A stretch of 10,351 bases of DNA from Phoronis ovalis (lineage: Eukaryota; Phoronida; Phoronidae): positions 1-10,351 of the forward strand of contig JAOXYB010064768.1 in the NCBI GenBank assembly GCA_028565635.1, in the 5' to 3' direction. Shown here one piece after another: positions 1 through 7,732 of this stretch; positions within the stretch are counted from its first letter, which is position 1; each line of letters opens with the position of its first letter. Below the pieces are notes generated by a model. It had not been told where the DNA came from, did no database searches, and saw only the letters and a list, made by a program, of their open reading frames with translations. A program made the translations under genes and the position numbers.

Positions 1-78
1 CATGTACAAGCCCAGGATCGAACCCGGGACCTTTGACATGCCAGGCGGACGTGGTAACCACTGCTCCACCGAGCTCCA
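1..78 (-). mobile_element. tRNA-derived SINE, 5' head only (partial at window edge)
   Basis: On the minus strand this stretch carries both halves of an internal RNA polymerase III promoter. An A-box-like TGGAGCAGTGG lies at 58-68 and a B-box-like GGTTCGATCCT at 14-24, about 34 bases apart as in tRNA genes. A T-arm-like stem (CCCGG opposite CCTGG) surrounds the B box with a loop one base short. The CGCCTGGCATG segment resembles the anticodon region of tRNA-Gly but does not fold cleanly, so a working tRNA is unlikely and a tRNA-derived SINE head is the better reading. The head starts near 78 and its body would continue beyond base 1, outside the window. It abuts the end of the decayed gene at 82-1814, so it probably inserted into that gene. 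No second copy of this head was seen in the window. Confidence 0.65.
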
Positions 79-81
79 CTA

Positions 82-1814
82 AAGTTGTCTTCTTCACTAG
101 TCTGTCATTATACAAAGCTTTCAAATGGGGCTTTACCTAATCTCTGCACTGAGTAGATCATTTGTAATAGATTCTGGAGCTTTTATACCACACAAAAGAC
201 AAACTAGTGCTACGATCTTTGTCCTCAATTCCAAATGGATTACTGAAATTTGAAAATGACTACAGAACCTTCTGCACTAAGTCTTCTGCCTCACTCTTTT
301 TCACTTCTGTTTGTCTCAGGTTCTTGTGGGATGACTTCTCAGATTCTGATATAGCTGACAGTTCTAAAATAGCAGTATCATAGCTGGTTATATCTTGTGA
401 CACACCATCTATAGTAGGCAGGGATTAGTTTCAGCTGAAACTAGTAATAACTCCACTTGACTTTGCGTGCTCAATTGTAAGATCAACAGCATTCTGCTGG
501 CAAAGATGACCTTGACTACTGAATCCATTTTTCTCGAACAAGCATTCGACCGCAGCATGGTAACTGGCTAGGTTGATCGAGAAGTGTAATGAACTAAGAG
601 GTTAAATAACAAGCATAATTGTGATGATCTGTACTAACAATTAGAGGACAAAGATCTTTAATGCAGGATAGGTGATGTTGAAAGTCATTGAGGTTAAGAT
701 CATGCAGAAATTTAAGCAGAAACCATATCCTGTCCATATACTGTATCCAAAATTGAGCTGTCTTTCCTAGTTCACCCTTTCGAACATTCTCTGTGAACTC
801 GTTATACTGAAAATAACTCTACTGGAATCTTTCATGGCTGTGTTGGCCAGTGATGCATTTGACATATTGTTGACAAGCTCCATGGAGTCATTCTGTGCAG
901 CATCAGCCAATAAACTTATATCAGACAATTCTTCAAACACCTTAAACAGACTCTGTTCCAGGCTTCTAAAACCAACTTGTGAACCCTCGTGCATCTGTTG
1001 GAGTATTTTCCGTACATCAACTTCTCAACTGAACCACTTGCGCATGTGCCTGATTCTATAAGTATATCCTCAAAACCGGATCCACGCAAAATCTTCCTGA
1101 CAGCACAAAGATATGAACACAGTGTGTGAAATACTCAATTTGGATAATCACATTCTGGTATTGCTGAGGATACTGCCAGATGAGTGAGTGCATATGCTTT
1201 CTTATAGCAACAGCAATGTCAAAAGTGACGATGGAGTCCAATTGACCAACTTGGTTTGTACCTTGCTGAGATATTCTTAAGACTTGTACCGTGGCATTTT
1301 CATTTACGGATGAATTGATTCGCGGCATATAATAAACTGTAGATTGCTCTTGTTCCTTACTGATGAAGGAACCCTTACACAAAAACATGAATTTCTCATC
1401 TTATTTTAAGCTGTACTGGCAATATTTGACTGAAATGACTTCTAAACCTCTAAAAACTTCACTTGCAGTGTTCCCAACATTTAAATCCAGCCCCGAATCC
1501 AGCATGGCTGCTTACAGGAAGTAGATTTTAAGTAGAGTGACTATACAGATGGTCATCTGGTGCTTTTTTCTTTTTGCAAAACCTTTGATGACATGTACGA
1601 GAAAAAATCTGCTACTAATACCACTTTGCTCATTTAAGGATATGTTTTGGATTTTGACAATATGCACTTCCTGACATTGTATATGTGACTCATTCAAAAT
1701 TCTTGGACAGTCAGAATGGTGTATTATGGCATCTACTGCAACAAGTTCAACTAAGAAGAGTACTTGGACACACTTGGTGTCATTAAAGACAAAGTAAACA
1801 TTTTTGAGGAAATT
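82..1814 (-). pseudogene. Broken copy of a repetitive transposon-like metazoan protein family
   Basis: Read on the minus strand, successive open segments follow the order of a multicopy family of uncharacterised proteins that I remember from molluscs, cnidarians and other invertebrates. In order: 1512-1814 (ELVAVDAIIHHSDC, resembling a degenerate YHxxC motif); 1056-1388 (VYYMPRIN, then DSIVTFDIAVA and YQNVIIQI); 916-1134 (FHTLCSYL, GSGFEDILIESG, VHKLVLEA); 767 to about 966 (LFKVFEELSD); 597-773 (GKTAQFWIQYMDRIW, DHHNYACYL); 431-565 (EKNGFSS, AVDLTIEHAKSSG); 161-409 (LVQKVL, an in-frame TAG at 260-262, then SFSNFSNPF); and about 82-180 (NDLLSAEI, KAPFESF, NDRLVKKTT). At least five frameshifts and several stops separate these pieces, so the copy is dead. 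The family's function is unknown; its abundance and dispersal suggest a mobile-element protein. The SINE at 1-78 interrupts its 3' end. The core (82-1388) is well supported; the 1512-1814 extension is less certain. Confidence 0.6.
1389..1511. other. Short unassigned spacer inside the broken gene
   Basis: No long frame is open here on either strand. On the minus strand it lies between the YHxxC-like N-terminal piece and the MPRIN piece, where an intact relative would encode more protein. A deletion or heavy decay of the middle N-terminal part is the simplest reading. Confidence 0.35.
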
Positions 1815-2002
1815 TCACTCAGTGACCTCATTAGAAAGGTTATTCGGTACCTTTGTGATATTCTTTTGACGCCTTTAAGTCATTAGTATACATTGCACAC
1901 ACAAATCAAAGCAAAAATGTATTTTTGGTTGAGTTTTATTTCCTTTCACATTTAATTTTTTTTTGTAAAATTGTACTTAATGACCCCTATAACTTCAAAA
2001 CA
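1815..2002. other. AT-rich spacer, no feature identified
   Basis: This stretch separates the broken gene from the SGNH-like frame. On the minus strand it lies just downstream of the SGNH-like stop codon and includes the AATAAA-bearing run AAATAAAACTC near 1933-1944, which could act as a polyadenylation signal for that frame. A short plus-strand open frame of about 43 codons near 1750-1880 resembles nothing I recognise. Confidence 0.3.
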
Positions 2003-2626
2003 CTACACTTTAAATTTATCAAACAAGCTGATTTCTACATCTAATGGGTCAAGCTTCAAAACTAGGTAGGTCTGCAAAAATCTCCAGTGGTGGGTAACCT
2101 TTTCGCCTATTGGCCCAGTGCGAAATAATGTGATGAGTCTCCTTACACCATCATCGTTAAGATGTACACTGTACTCATGCGAAATAAAATTTTGCAACAG
2201 TATCTGTCCTTGATTTAAAAATGGACTGAAAGTGGCTACATATTTTAAATTGTGCATTAAAGCATAATTTTGAAGTCTTTTGTTTATGGTAACCACTTTC
2301 TGGCCATCATCAACAAAATTGATGGGTCTCGGAATAATAGCAGAAATAAAAATACTACAAGATGGATTAACTGAATGAACTAAATTAATGAGCTGAATTA
2401 ACTTAAGCATAAAGCTATTAACTGAATGAAACTGAACATTGTTATTGCCTACATACAAAATAATAAACTGGTAACTAAAGCAATGACGGCCTTGTGCTAT
2501 TTTGTTGTGTAACCCTCGTAACGGTTGGACATTCACTGGTAAGGCAGCACTAAACTTCTCTTTAAGATGCCTCACTATTGAACCTGCAACCACTGTAAAT
2601 TTAACAGATGTTTCCAGATGAGACAT
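2003..2626 (-). CDS. SGNH/GDSL-hydrolase-like protein, catalytic positions altered
   Basis: An uninterrupted 207-codon frame starts with MSHLETSVKF and ends with DKFKV. Its layout matches a compact SGNH/GDSL esterase fold: block I near residues 12-21 (VVAGSIVRHL, Ser16), block III near 58-64 (YVGNNNV), ISAIIPRP near 94-101, SPFL near 134-137, and block V near 153-160 (SVHLNDDG, His155). Similar SGNH domains in repetitive animal proteins typically read GSSIVRHL or GDS, GxND and DGxHLN. Here the Asp of GDS is Gly, the Asp of GxND is Asn, and the Asp of DxxH is Tyr152, so esterase activity is doubtful even though the Ser and His are kept. The length fits a complete single domain and the ATG lies just ahead of block I. 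I saw no convincing promoter or splice sites. A mobile-element-derived gene or a recently inserted, still open relic is likely; expression is unproven. Confidence 0.5.
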   Translation of the reverse strand: MSHLETSVKFTVVAGSIVRHLKEKFSAALPVNVQPLRGLHNKIAQGRHCFSYQFIILYVGNNNVQFHSVNSFMLKLIQLINLVHSVNPSCSIFISAIIPRPINFVDDGQKVVTINKRLQNYALMHNLKYVATFSPFLNQGQILLQNFISHEYSVHLNDDGVRRLITLFRTGPIGEKVTHHWRFLQTYLVLKLDPLDVEISLFDKFKV

Positions 2627-2779
2627 TGTGAAAACTACTCAATAAAATAACAGTGAAAACAGATGTATCACAACAATTTTTTTGGCTGCACTAAAATGGA
2701 CAGATTCTAGAAACTTGTTTAATAAAGAAATAAATGAAAACCCTCGATTCCGTTGGCCCTTTCTAAATCTGAAAACAAG

Positions 2780-2805
2780 TACGGTAATTATTCTCAATTC
2801 GTACA
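2780..2805 (+). repeat. Left terminal inverted repeat
   Basis: This 26-base end pairs with 4394-4420 on the opposite strand. It ends in TTCGTACA, so the TIR contains the first copy of the motif that recurs inward. Confidence 0.75.
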
Positions 2806-2949
2806 ACTCCATTATTCGTACACACCCCCTTTTTCAGATTTTATAATTTGTGTAATTCGTACACCCCCATTAATTGAGAATTTGGTGTTTTTCTAGATTC
2901 GTACACCTAATTTTTGTTGGCTTTTTTGGGGTTTCTCAAATTCGTACAA
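2797..2949 (+). repeat. Left subterminal array of ATTCGTACA(C/A) motifs
   Basis: ATTCGTACAA/C occurs at 2797, 2814, 2855, 2897 and 2940. The last four are 41, 42 and 43 bases apart, a regular spacing of about four helical turns. The bases between the copies are diverged, so the motif is more conserved than its spacers, as expected for protein-binding sites. In such elements subterminal repeats often bind transposase; that role is inferred. Confidence 0.75.
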
Positions 2950-4004
2950 AATCTAATTTCCGTCGATATTTTGTATTTTATGAATGCTGATACGGAATTT
3001 AAATCTATACATTCTCGGAAGCGTGTCCAAAATACGATGACTTCTTTTCAGGTTGGTGCTAATTAGTGTCAAATTCATTAAAAACAGCCAATCACGGCTG
3101 AGAACCATGACTTTATCAACTGGGATCGCGGTCAAGTATTTACGAAATATCGGGATTTTCGTGCAATGTTCTATTTCCCTGTTTGGATAAAGTAATCGCT
3201 CGTACACATAATGTGAATTCACAATTTCAGTACATTAAAAATTAATGTAAACTATATTTTTTGCAAGGAAATCCAGACTGAGTTAATCATTAATCTAGGA
3301 CGGGACCGTGAATAACAAGTCAAGCCTTTTGTCAATCTTTTTAATCTTAAGCCCTGTTCGCACCAGCAGTCGCGATAAAAATATTAGCTAGATAAAAATC
3401 TAACAAAATTTTGATCGCGATTATGATCGTTCACACTATAAACATTCAATCTCGATGGAAAATTCCGGCTTCCCAGCTAACCTACATGTTGTACTGCTTT
3501 TTTTTTGGCAACGGCTCTGGACCGGCATCCACCATGATAAATTAAATCTCGTAGCTTCTGGGCAGTCATAAACATGATATTTTTTTGGGATATAGTTAGA
3601 CCAATTTTATCAACAAAATAATTAATGCAGTTCAAAATAAAAATAAATATTTAAAAATTATTGATTTAAAACTCTTTATACTTGGTAATTCTATTACATA
3701 AGCATACCACATGTTGATGGTTCACTTGTTTTTTCGGTGGCTAACCCGTAGCGTAGACAACTTTCTCACTGTGATTGGCTGTAAGTGACATGCCGTCATT
3801 CATTGATCACCTGTTTTTTTACTAGATATGAATTTACGATGAATATTTCAGGAAATGAGTGATCGCAGGAGATTTTGATCGAGAACGATCTTAGATCACA
3901 AAAAAAATTATTTTCTAGAAAGCAAAAAATATTTTGGGACGACACCTTTTTTCGTTTGTTTATTCCGGAAGATTAGCAAAGCATATTACCCCATTGCAAA
4001 CACT

Positions 4005-4061
4005 ATGTTTAAACACGGCGGGAGAGCACGCCAGATCATCCGCCAGAACGGCAGAAGCCAG
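4005..4061 (+). other. GC-rich islet, possible short coding exon
   Basis: Within very AT-rich transposon DNA, this segment opens with ATG and encodes 19 codons (MFKHGGRARQIIRQNGRSQ), ending at a donor-like CAG/GTACTT. Without splicing, the frame continues to a TAA at 4128-4130 with no recognisable content. The base composition contrast and basic, glutamine-rich peptide are all that support it. It could be captured host sequence, a promoter fragment or chance. Confidence 0.2.
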
Positions 4062-4269
4062 GTACTTTGCATGCTACCACAATTTGTCCATTATTTGATA
4101 CATCAAGTATTGAAAAATGGTTATATTTAATGACGCCATAGGCATTCTACTAGCTATTTCTGTCATTGATTGATTGGATTCTACTTGCGTCGATTTCTCG
4201 CACTGCCGTACTGGTAGTGTTTGACCCCGATTTACGATCATCTACAAATATATTTTTCCGGAATTCCAT

Positions 4270-4359
4270 ACTCGTACACCCGCTTTACGCATTTATTAGA
4301 GTTTCCAAGAATTTGTACACCCATATTTTCGGAGAATTTTGTTTTCAAATTTCGTACAT
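4270..4359 (+). repeat. Right subterminal array of TCGTACAC-like motifs
   Basis: Copies ACTCGTACAC (4270), ATTTGTACAC (4311) and TTTCGTACAT (4350) are 41 and 39 bases apart and are followed by C-rich bases, as at the left end. They point in the same direction as the left array, although the terminal repeats themselves are inverted. Confidence 0.7.
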
Positions 4360-4393
4360 CCCCCAAAAATAAAAAAAATAATAATTTTTTTTT

Positions 4394-4420
4394 TGTACGA
4401 AATTGAAAAAAATTACCGTA
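4394..4420 (-). repeat. Right terminal inverted repeat
   Basis: Reverse complement of the left end, ending in AATTACCGTA. It contains one inverted copy of the TTCGTACA motif at 4394-4401. Confidence 0.75.
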
Positions 4421-4930
4421 ACGCTGTGTGACTAGTCAATTTACAAGGTCTTACCTTCGATCAGAACTTTCTTTATAACAAAATTCGAGTTTGAATCCGT
4501 GGCATTCAAGTCCACCCACAGGTAAATTTAAAATTAATATAAAAAAAAAAAATTATTATGAATGATTTGAATATTTATACTAAGTTTACAGTTCAATCTG
4601 TTAAATACGCAATTTATATAAGCTCTCCTTTTTGGTGTAACATTTATATTTCTACAAACAGACTTGTCATCAAGAACTACTTTCACTAGGTTGCGAGACT
4701 GCACACGGTTGAATGCTTTATGGCGTCATGAACTTGCAGCAAGTGCTTGCTTTTGACAGTCCTCAAAATAATGGTACATTTCGTGACTGCTAGGTCTTTA
4801 GTTTTAGTCATCATAGACACATACCTCAATCGGAATAAGTGCGAAACACAAAGAGAAGTTACTAAATTTTCAGTTGAGGAAATCAATTACAAGAAAATGG
4901 TGAAACTCAAATTCAAAGGGCAAAAAAGTT
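4421..4930. other. Unassigned region with exon-like segment 4448-4521
   Basis: The segment 4448-4521 is flanked on the plus strand by AG (4446-4447) and by a strong donor CAG/GTAAAT, and is open throughout (starting VLPSIRTFFITKFEFESV). On the minus strand the same DNA ends at an equally good donor AAG/GTAAGA and is open as VDLNATDSNSNFVIKK, but no AG acceptor lies ahead of it. I recognise neither peptide. Around 4747-4932 a 61-codon plus frame ends in KKMVKLKFKGQKS, also unrecognised and overlapped by a minus frame. Nothing here can be called a gene with confidence. Confidence 0.25.
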
Positions 4931-5040
4931 AATTAGGTGCGGCCACGAACTTGAAGAAACCAGTTTTTCTTATTATTCAAATTGGTGCCATTGGAAAGAG
5001 GAATGAATTTTCTATAAAAAATCAAGAAGCGCACCTAATT
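4931..5040. mobile_element. 110-bp miniature inverted-repeat unit
   Basis: AATTAGGTGCG at 4931-4941 is repeated exactly inverted as CGCACCTAATT at 5030-5040. Just inside lie CTTGAAGAA on the left and CAAGAAG on the right, so the ends are well defined but the interior does not fold as one long hairpin. The outer TTAATT/AATTGG context gives no clear target duplication. A very short MITE or the remnant of one is the likely identity. Confidence 0.45.
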
Positions 5041-6050
5041 GGCTTCATAGAATTTTGACATTACATGCGATAATTTACGTTCAACAACTTGTCTCGTCAG
5101 CATCTTCAAACTCAAATAAAAATCTCTTATGTGCATGTCTCAACTGAATCGCTGCATGAGCCTGTGTGTCTGATATCCCAGATGTAAATAATATTGAAAA
5201 AATGTTCGTTACAATCATTTACTTTGATTTATTTCCAGAATACTAGTAAATTATTTTAACAGCCACATCACAGAGCTATATTGGATGTGTTTAGGAAACT
5301 TATATCTGATATGGAGCTCGCACTAGAGTGTGTAGTATGATTATACCCAAAATGGGCGTCATACTTAGAAATAGATGCCTCATACAATGTATATTTAAAA
5401 CACACTACTTCCGTTTGTGACTCTGTTCCTGGGCGGGTTTCTACTGGATGTCATCATGTGTTATGTGTAAAAAAAACAATTACTCAATATTTTTATACTG
5501 ATGAGATATGATGATTTCGGTATAAAATCGAATGGCATAAATTGATGACTCAGCATTGATAGAATTTCCTATAAAAACAAAATGAGTGTTTATCTTGTTA
5601 TAGTTTGTATTGTTTAAACTGCTGGCATTAATGTCAGGAAAGGGATCTTATTTGTTAACTGAAGGATAATATATATAATTTTACAACCATATATAGCTGA
5701 ACTTGTTGGAATTGTGTTAATTGTTTTTATGAACAATTATACAGGCTAACACTATTACACATGCATAATAGAAAGTATTGTCAGTTAAACTGTTTAAGAT
5801 GTTTTCCAGTATACAAAATAGCAGATACTACATAGGAGTTCATTTGCTAATGGCACCATGTGGTGTTTCCAAATGGTGTACATTTATAAGATATTTTTAC
5901 CTTTGGGTTCACAGTTCTAATATTTTTAAATATGAGGTGTACTTTTAGAGAGTTATCATGAGATATGGTTTTTACAAAAAAAATGTTACCAAGGGGTATA
6001 TTTTAGCAATTTTTACCATGGGTTATGGGTTTTTTACGTGGTTCCACACG
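5041..6050. other. AT-rich stretch without a recognised gene
   Basis: One weak exon candidate is visible on the plus strand: after TTATTTTAACAG, bases 5263-5340 read 25 codons (including AILDVFRKLISDMELAL) to a TGA. It is unrecognised and short enough to be chance. The rest holds scattered A/T runs and a small AATTGTTTTTATGAACAATT inverted pair near 5720-5742. The right part (about 5830-6050) is the flank of the MITE that follows. No RNA gene or repeat array was seen. Confidence 0.3.
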
Positions 6051-6057
6051 CCCTCAC
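6051..6057 (+). repeat. Left target-site duplication of the MITE
   Basis: CCCTCAC here is repeated directly at 6546-6552 on the other side of the MITE. Confidence 0.65.
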
Positions 6058-6545
6058 TCAGTCTGAATAAATCCATCCGTTAGTGTTCCGTACCTTCTCA
6101 ACTAACATCTGGGCTTAACCATAGTCGATTTTTGTTTATAATCTTGAAAAGCAGAAGAACGATAATCCCTTTATTTCTATATAAAGTGTCACAAAAGTCT
6201 TGACACCAATCAAATTGCAGCATACAATAATAGGTATAACAGTGGACTAAGCGGGTAGGCGGTCAATCATACACATTCTGTCCTGCCTGAGTTTATTTAT
6301 AGTTCGCTAAGCAAAAAGCAAGCTTCCCGGTGATACCTATTCAGAACGAGTCATAATGATAGGATAGACGTGGCAGGCGACGATGGATCGCGCAGAGAAA
6401 GGCTTATCTCGGTTGGCCAAAGATTAATGACGTAATTATTTCGCTCTTGTTAAATTGAAGGAAAATAACAAAAATAGACTATTGTTAAGCCCAGATGTTA
6501 GTTGAGAAGGCACGGAACACTAACAGATGGATTTATTCAGACTAT
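6058..6545. mobile_element. 488-bp MITE with ~78-bp TIRs and CCCTCAC target duplication
   Basis: Bases 6060-6119 and the reverse complement of 6484-6543 match at 58 of 60 positions by eye, and a weaker match continues inward for about 18 more bases (ATAGTC...ATTTTTGTT). The outer flanks carry the direct repeat CCCTCAC at 6051-6057 and 6546-6552, interpreted as the target-site duplication. Seven matching bases, eight with one mismatch, would fit a hAT-like element, and the terminal bases (C/T)AGTCTG are compatible with that, but the superfamily is inferred. The interior has no transposase. Near-identical arms suggest fairly recent insertion. Removing it would restore a continuous flank reading CACACGCCCTCACCAAG. 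Confidence 0.8.
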
Positions 6546-6552
6546 CCCTCAC
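6546..6552 (+). repeat. Right target-site duplication of the MITE
   Basis: Direct copy of CCCTCAC at 6051-6057. Confidence 0.65.
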
Positions 6553-6916
6553 CAAGAATTTTCATTTTAAATACCTTACAAATCAAATCGAACGACGCCG
6601 CACGTAATCTGAAAAGTTTGCATTTAAAGCAATTTGACATAACCTTTAGGGTTATGGCCTTTGATATGCAGTTGATATAGTTTAATTTTACATGATGTAA
6701 CACGATGTTGTTCAACAGCTAGAGATTAACAAGTCCGTCAATATTTTTCAACAAATGGAAACTGTAGAAATCCATCAAAGGATGTTGTCCCATTAAAGAA
6801 ATATTTATTTAATAACTTTTTGTGCATAGTATATTTTTCCATAACTGCCTTTATTGTGCTTTGTATTGATATTTTGCTGGTAGCATTGGTATGTCTGACA
6901 CTAATTTTCTTTGCAG
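6553..6916 (+). other. Unassigned, possibly intronic
   Basis: No coding or repeat content was recognised. The right end becomes a pyrimidine-containing tract (CTAATTTTCTTTGCAG) that would serve as a 3' splice site for the exon at 6917, with CTAAT as a possible branch-point match. Small minus and plus open frames here look like chance. Confidence 0.3.
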
Positions 6917-7060
6917 AGTCTCCACACAAATAGTCAAATGTCTTTTACAACAAAGAATGATCTGAACATGATGCCAAACATGGCAGCTATCATTGAGGAT
7001 TTCAAGGTTATTGGCCAAGGTGTTGTTGATAGAATTGAAATACTAACAAAATGTGAATAA
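6917..7060 (+). CDS. Candidate terminal coding exon of an unrecognised gene (partial)
   Basis: Directly after the acceptor TTTTCTTTGCAG, 47 codons are open and end in TAA at 7058-7060. The peptide starts SLHTNSQMSF, continues NMMPNMAAIIEDFKVIGQG and ends RIEILTKCE. The same frame has a TAA just upstream inside the pyrimidine tract, so an exon boundary at 6916/6917 is required if this is coding. About 430 bases of AT-rich sequence follow, then AATAAA at 7486-7491, a plausible 3' UTR. Upstream exons were not found with confidence; the weak candidates at 4448-4521 and 5263-5340 lie on the same strand, but the join is unsupported. An internal ATG in the exon would alternatively give a 40-residue micropeptide. 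I do not recognise the protein. Confidence 0.4.
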   Translation, partial: SLHTNSQMSFTTKNDLNMMPNMAAIIEDFKVIGQGVVDRIEILTKCE

Positions 7061-7505
7061 AGAGCTGCAGTGGTGATTTGACAAACTGGCAAGATCAATT
7101 TAATTGTTAAACATTTAGTGATTCCACTATTGGGAGTGACATTGTGAATTGCCTTTTTGTCACCTCAGTTAGTCAGTTCTTTTTGAAACTGAATAGTGCT
7201 TTTTAGAACGACAACTAGATGTCTCATAGTGGTGTATCTCTGTAATGACTTATCTAGTACTGATCTTACAACCTAAAAATCATTGTTGTAGTGTTTTGAG
7301 AGCATGTTTGTCTTAAAACAGGATGCTTTGTCTGCTGTGCTTTTCCTAAATTTCTGTCATGTCTCCAGCAGAATCATCAGAGACTGTGGCAGTTTTTCTA
7401 TTTGATGGGAATTTGTAATAGGAGTTGTTTTCATTATTTCTTTTACTATCATATGTGGATTTGTATTAATTAATTTTTGGTAACTAATAAAGAAAACAAA
7501 TTGTT
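7061..7505 (+). other. Putative 3' UTR of the 6917 exon
   Basis: Non-coding AT/T-rich sequence between the TAA and the polyadenylation signal. No repeat or conserved motif was seen. Confidence 0.35.
7486..7491 (+). promoter_or_regulatory. AATAAA polyadenylation signal
   Basis: Canonical hexamer followed within about 15 to 50 bases by an A-rich run and a TGTGAGGTTTTATTTTG stretch that would serve as the GU/U-rich downstream element. Confidence 0.4.
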
Positions 7506-7532
7506 AGAAAAAAATACCAGTCTTGTGAGGTT

Positions 7533-7712
7533 TTATTTTGTTTTCTTTGCCTCTGATATCAGCAGCGATACCAAGTGATCAACAGCAACTTTGTAGAGTA
7601 CATGTCTGGCTAGAGGTTCCGAAGAGATCAAGACATTCTGAGGTGTAACATACCTTTTCCACGATTTTGTATGCAAAGTTGTCGAACTATCGAACTGACC
7701 CCCACGAGGACA
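7533..7712 (-). other. Open minus-strand frame, possible coding fragment
   Basis: Fifty-nine codons are open between a TAA (7713-7715) and a terminal TAA that overlaps a minus-strand AATAAA (7532-7537). The peptide contains KRYVTPQNVLISSEPLARHV and ends in SEAKKTK. It has no ATG at its head, so it would need an upstream exon or be a relic. A strong donor-like AAAAG/GTATGT lies in the middle, which would contradict reading it straight through. It overlaps the plus-strand candidate at 7563-7613; both cannot be assumed real. Confidence 0.25.
7563..7613 (+). CDS. Candidate short alternative terminal exon (partial)
   Basis: It is preceded by one of the longest pyrimidine tracts of the window (TTTTCTTTGCCTCTGATATCAG). 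After the AG, 16 codons (QRYQVINSNFVEYMSG) lead to a TAG, and an AATAAA follows at 7733-7738. An alternative splice reading ends the exon at a GAG/GTGTAA donor near 7645 in a different frame. It could be an alternative last exon of the gene whose end is proposed at 6917, or a separate gene end. The peptide is too short to identify. Confidence 0.3.
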   Translation, partial: QRYQVINSNFVEYMSG

Positions 7713-7732
7713 TTATTTTTTCATGCCGGTGT

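Larger units (their letters stand above)
2780..4420. mobile_element. 1641-bp non-autonomous DNA transposon with TIRs and TA ends
   Basis: The left end, 2780-2805 (TACGGTAATTATTCTCAATT...), is repeated inverted at 4394-4420; aligned as reverse complement they differ at only a few positions plus one inserted base. Both outer ends carry TA, so the TIR proper may be CGGTAATT with a TA target duplication, as used by Tc1/mariner and pogo-type elements. The superfamily is an inference from the TA alone. No transposase frame was recognised inside; the longest internal frame (2953-3222, minus, 89 codons) resembles nothing I know. Motif arrays with a period near 41 bp lie inside both ends. Internal content includes a segment around 3350-3470 with a GCCCTGTTCGCACC start that might be another nested element, and a GC-rich islet at 4005-4061. 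Confidence 0.7.

Noticed and set aside
1-78. A functional tRNA gene
   Set aside because: A and B boxes are present, but the T loop is a base short with a weak stem, the anticodon arm pairs poorly, and no clean acceptor stem can be closed. A SINE head explains it better.
834-1061. 75-codon plus-strand frame
   Set aside because: It lies opposite the minus-strand segment that matches the broken family in motif order, so it is a shadow.
2953-3222. 89-codon minus frame inside the transposon as a transposase
   Set aside because: It shows no helix-turn-helix, no DDE/D-like pattern and no recognised motif, and is far too short for a transposase.
3345-3910. A nested MITE starting GCCCTGTTCGCACC
   Set aside because: The start resembles ends of some MITEs, and GATCGCGAT/GATCGAGAACGATC words recur near 3410-3430 and 3880-3900, but no inverted partner of the start or target duplication was found.
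4166-4406. Two overlapping plus frames of 61 and 68 codons
   Set aside because: They run through the subterminal motif array, and their peptides merely reflect the repeated TCGTACAC units.
6738-6929. 63-codon minus frame as a gene
   Set aside because: It overlaps the pyrimidine tract of the plus-strand acceptor, has no recognised motif, and is of a length expected by chance.
7680-7715. A second SGNH block I (VGVSSIVRQL) in another minus frame
   Set aside because: Only a ten-residue resemblance with no downstream SGNH blocks; the frame stops after a few more codons.
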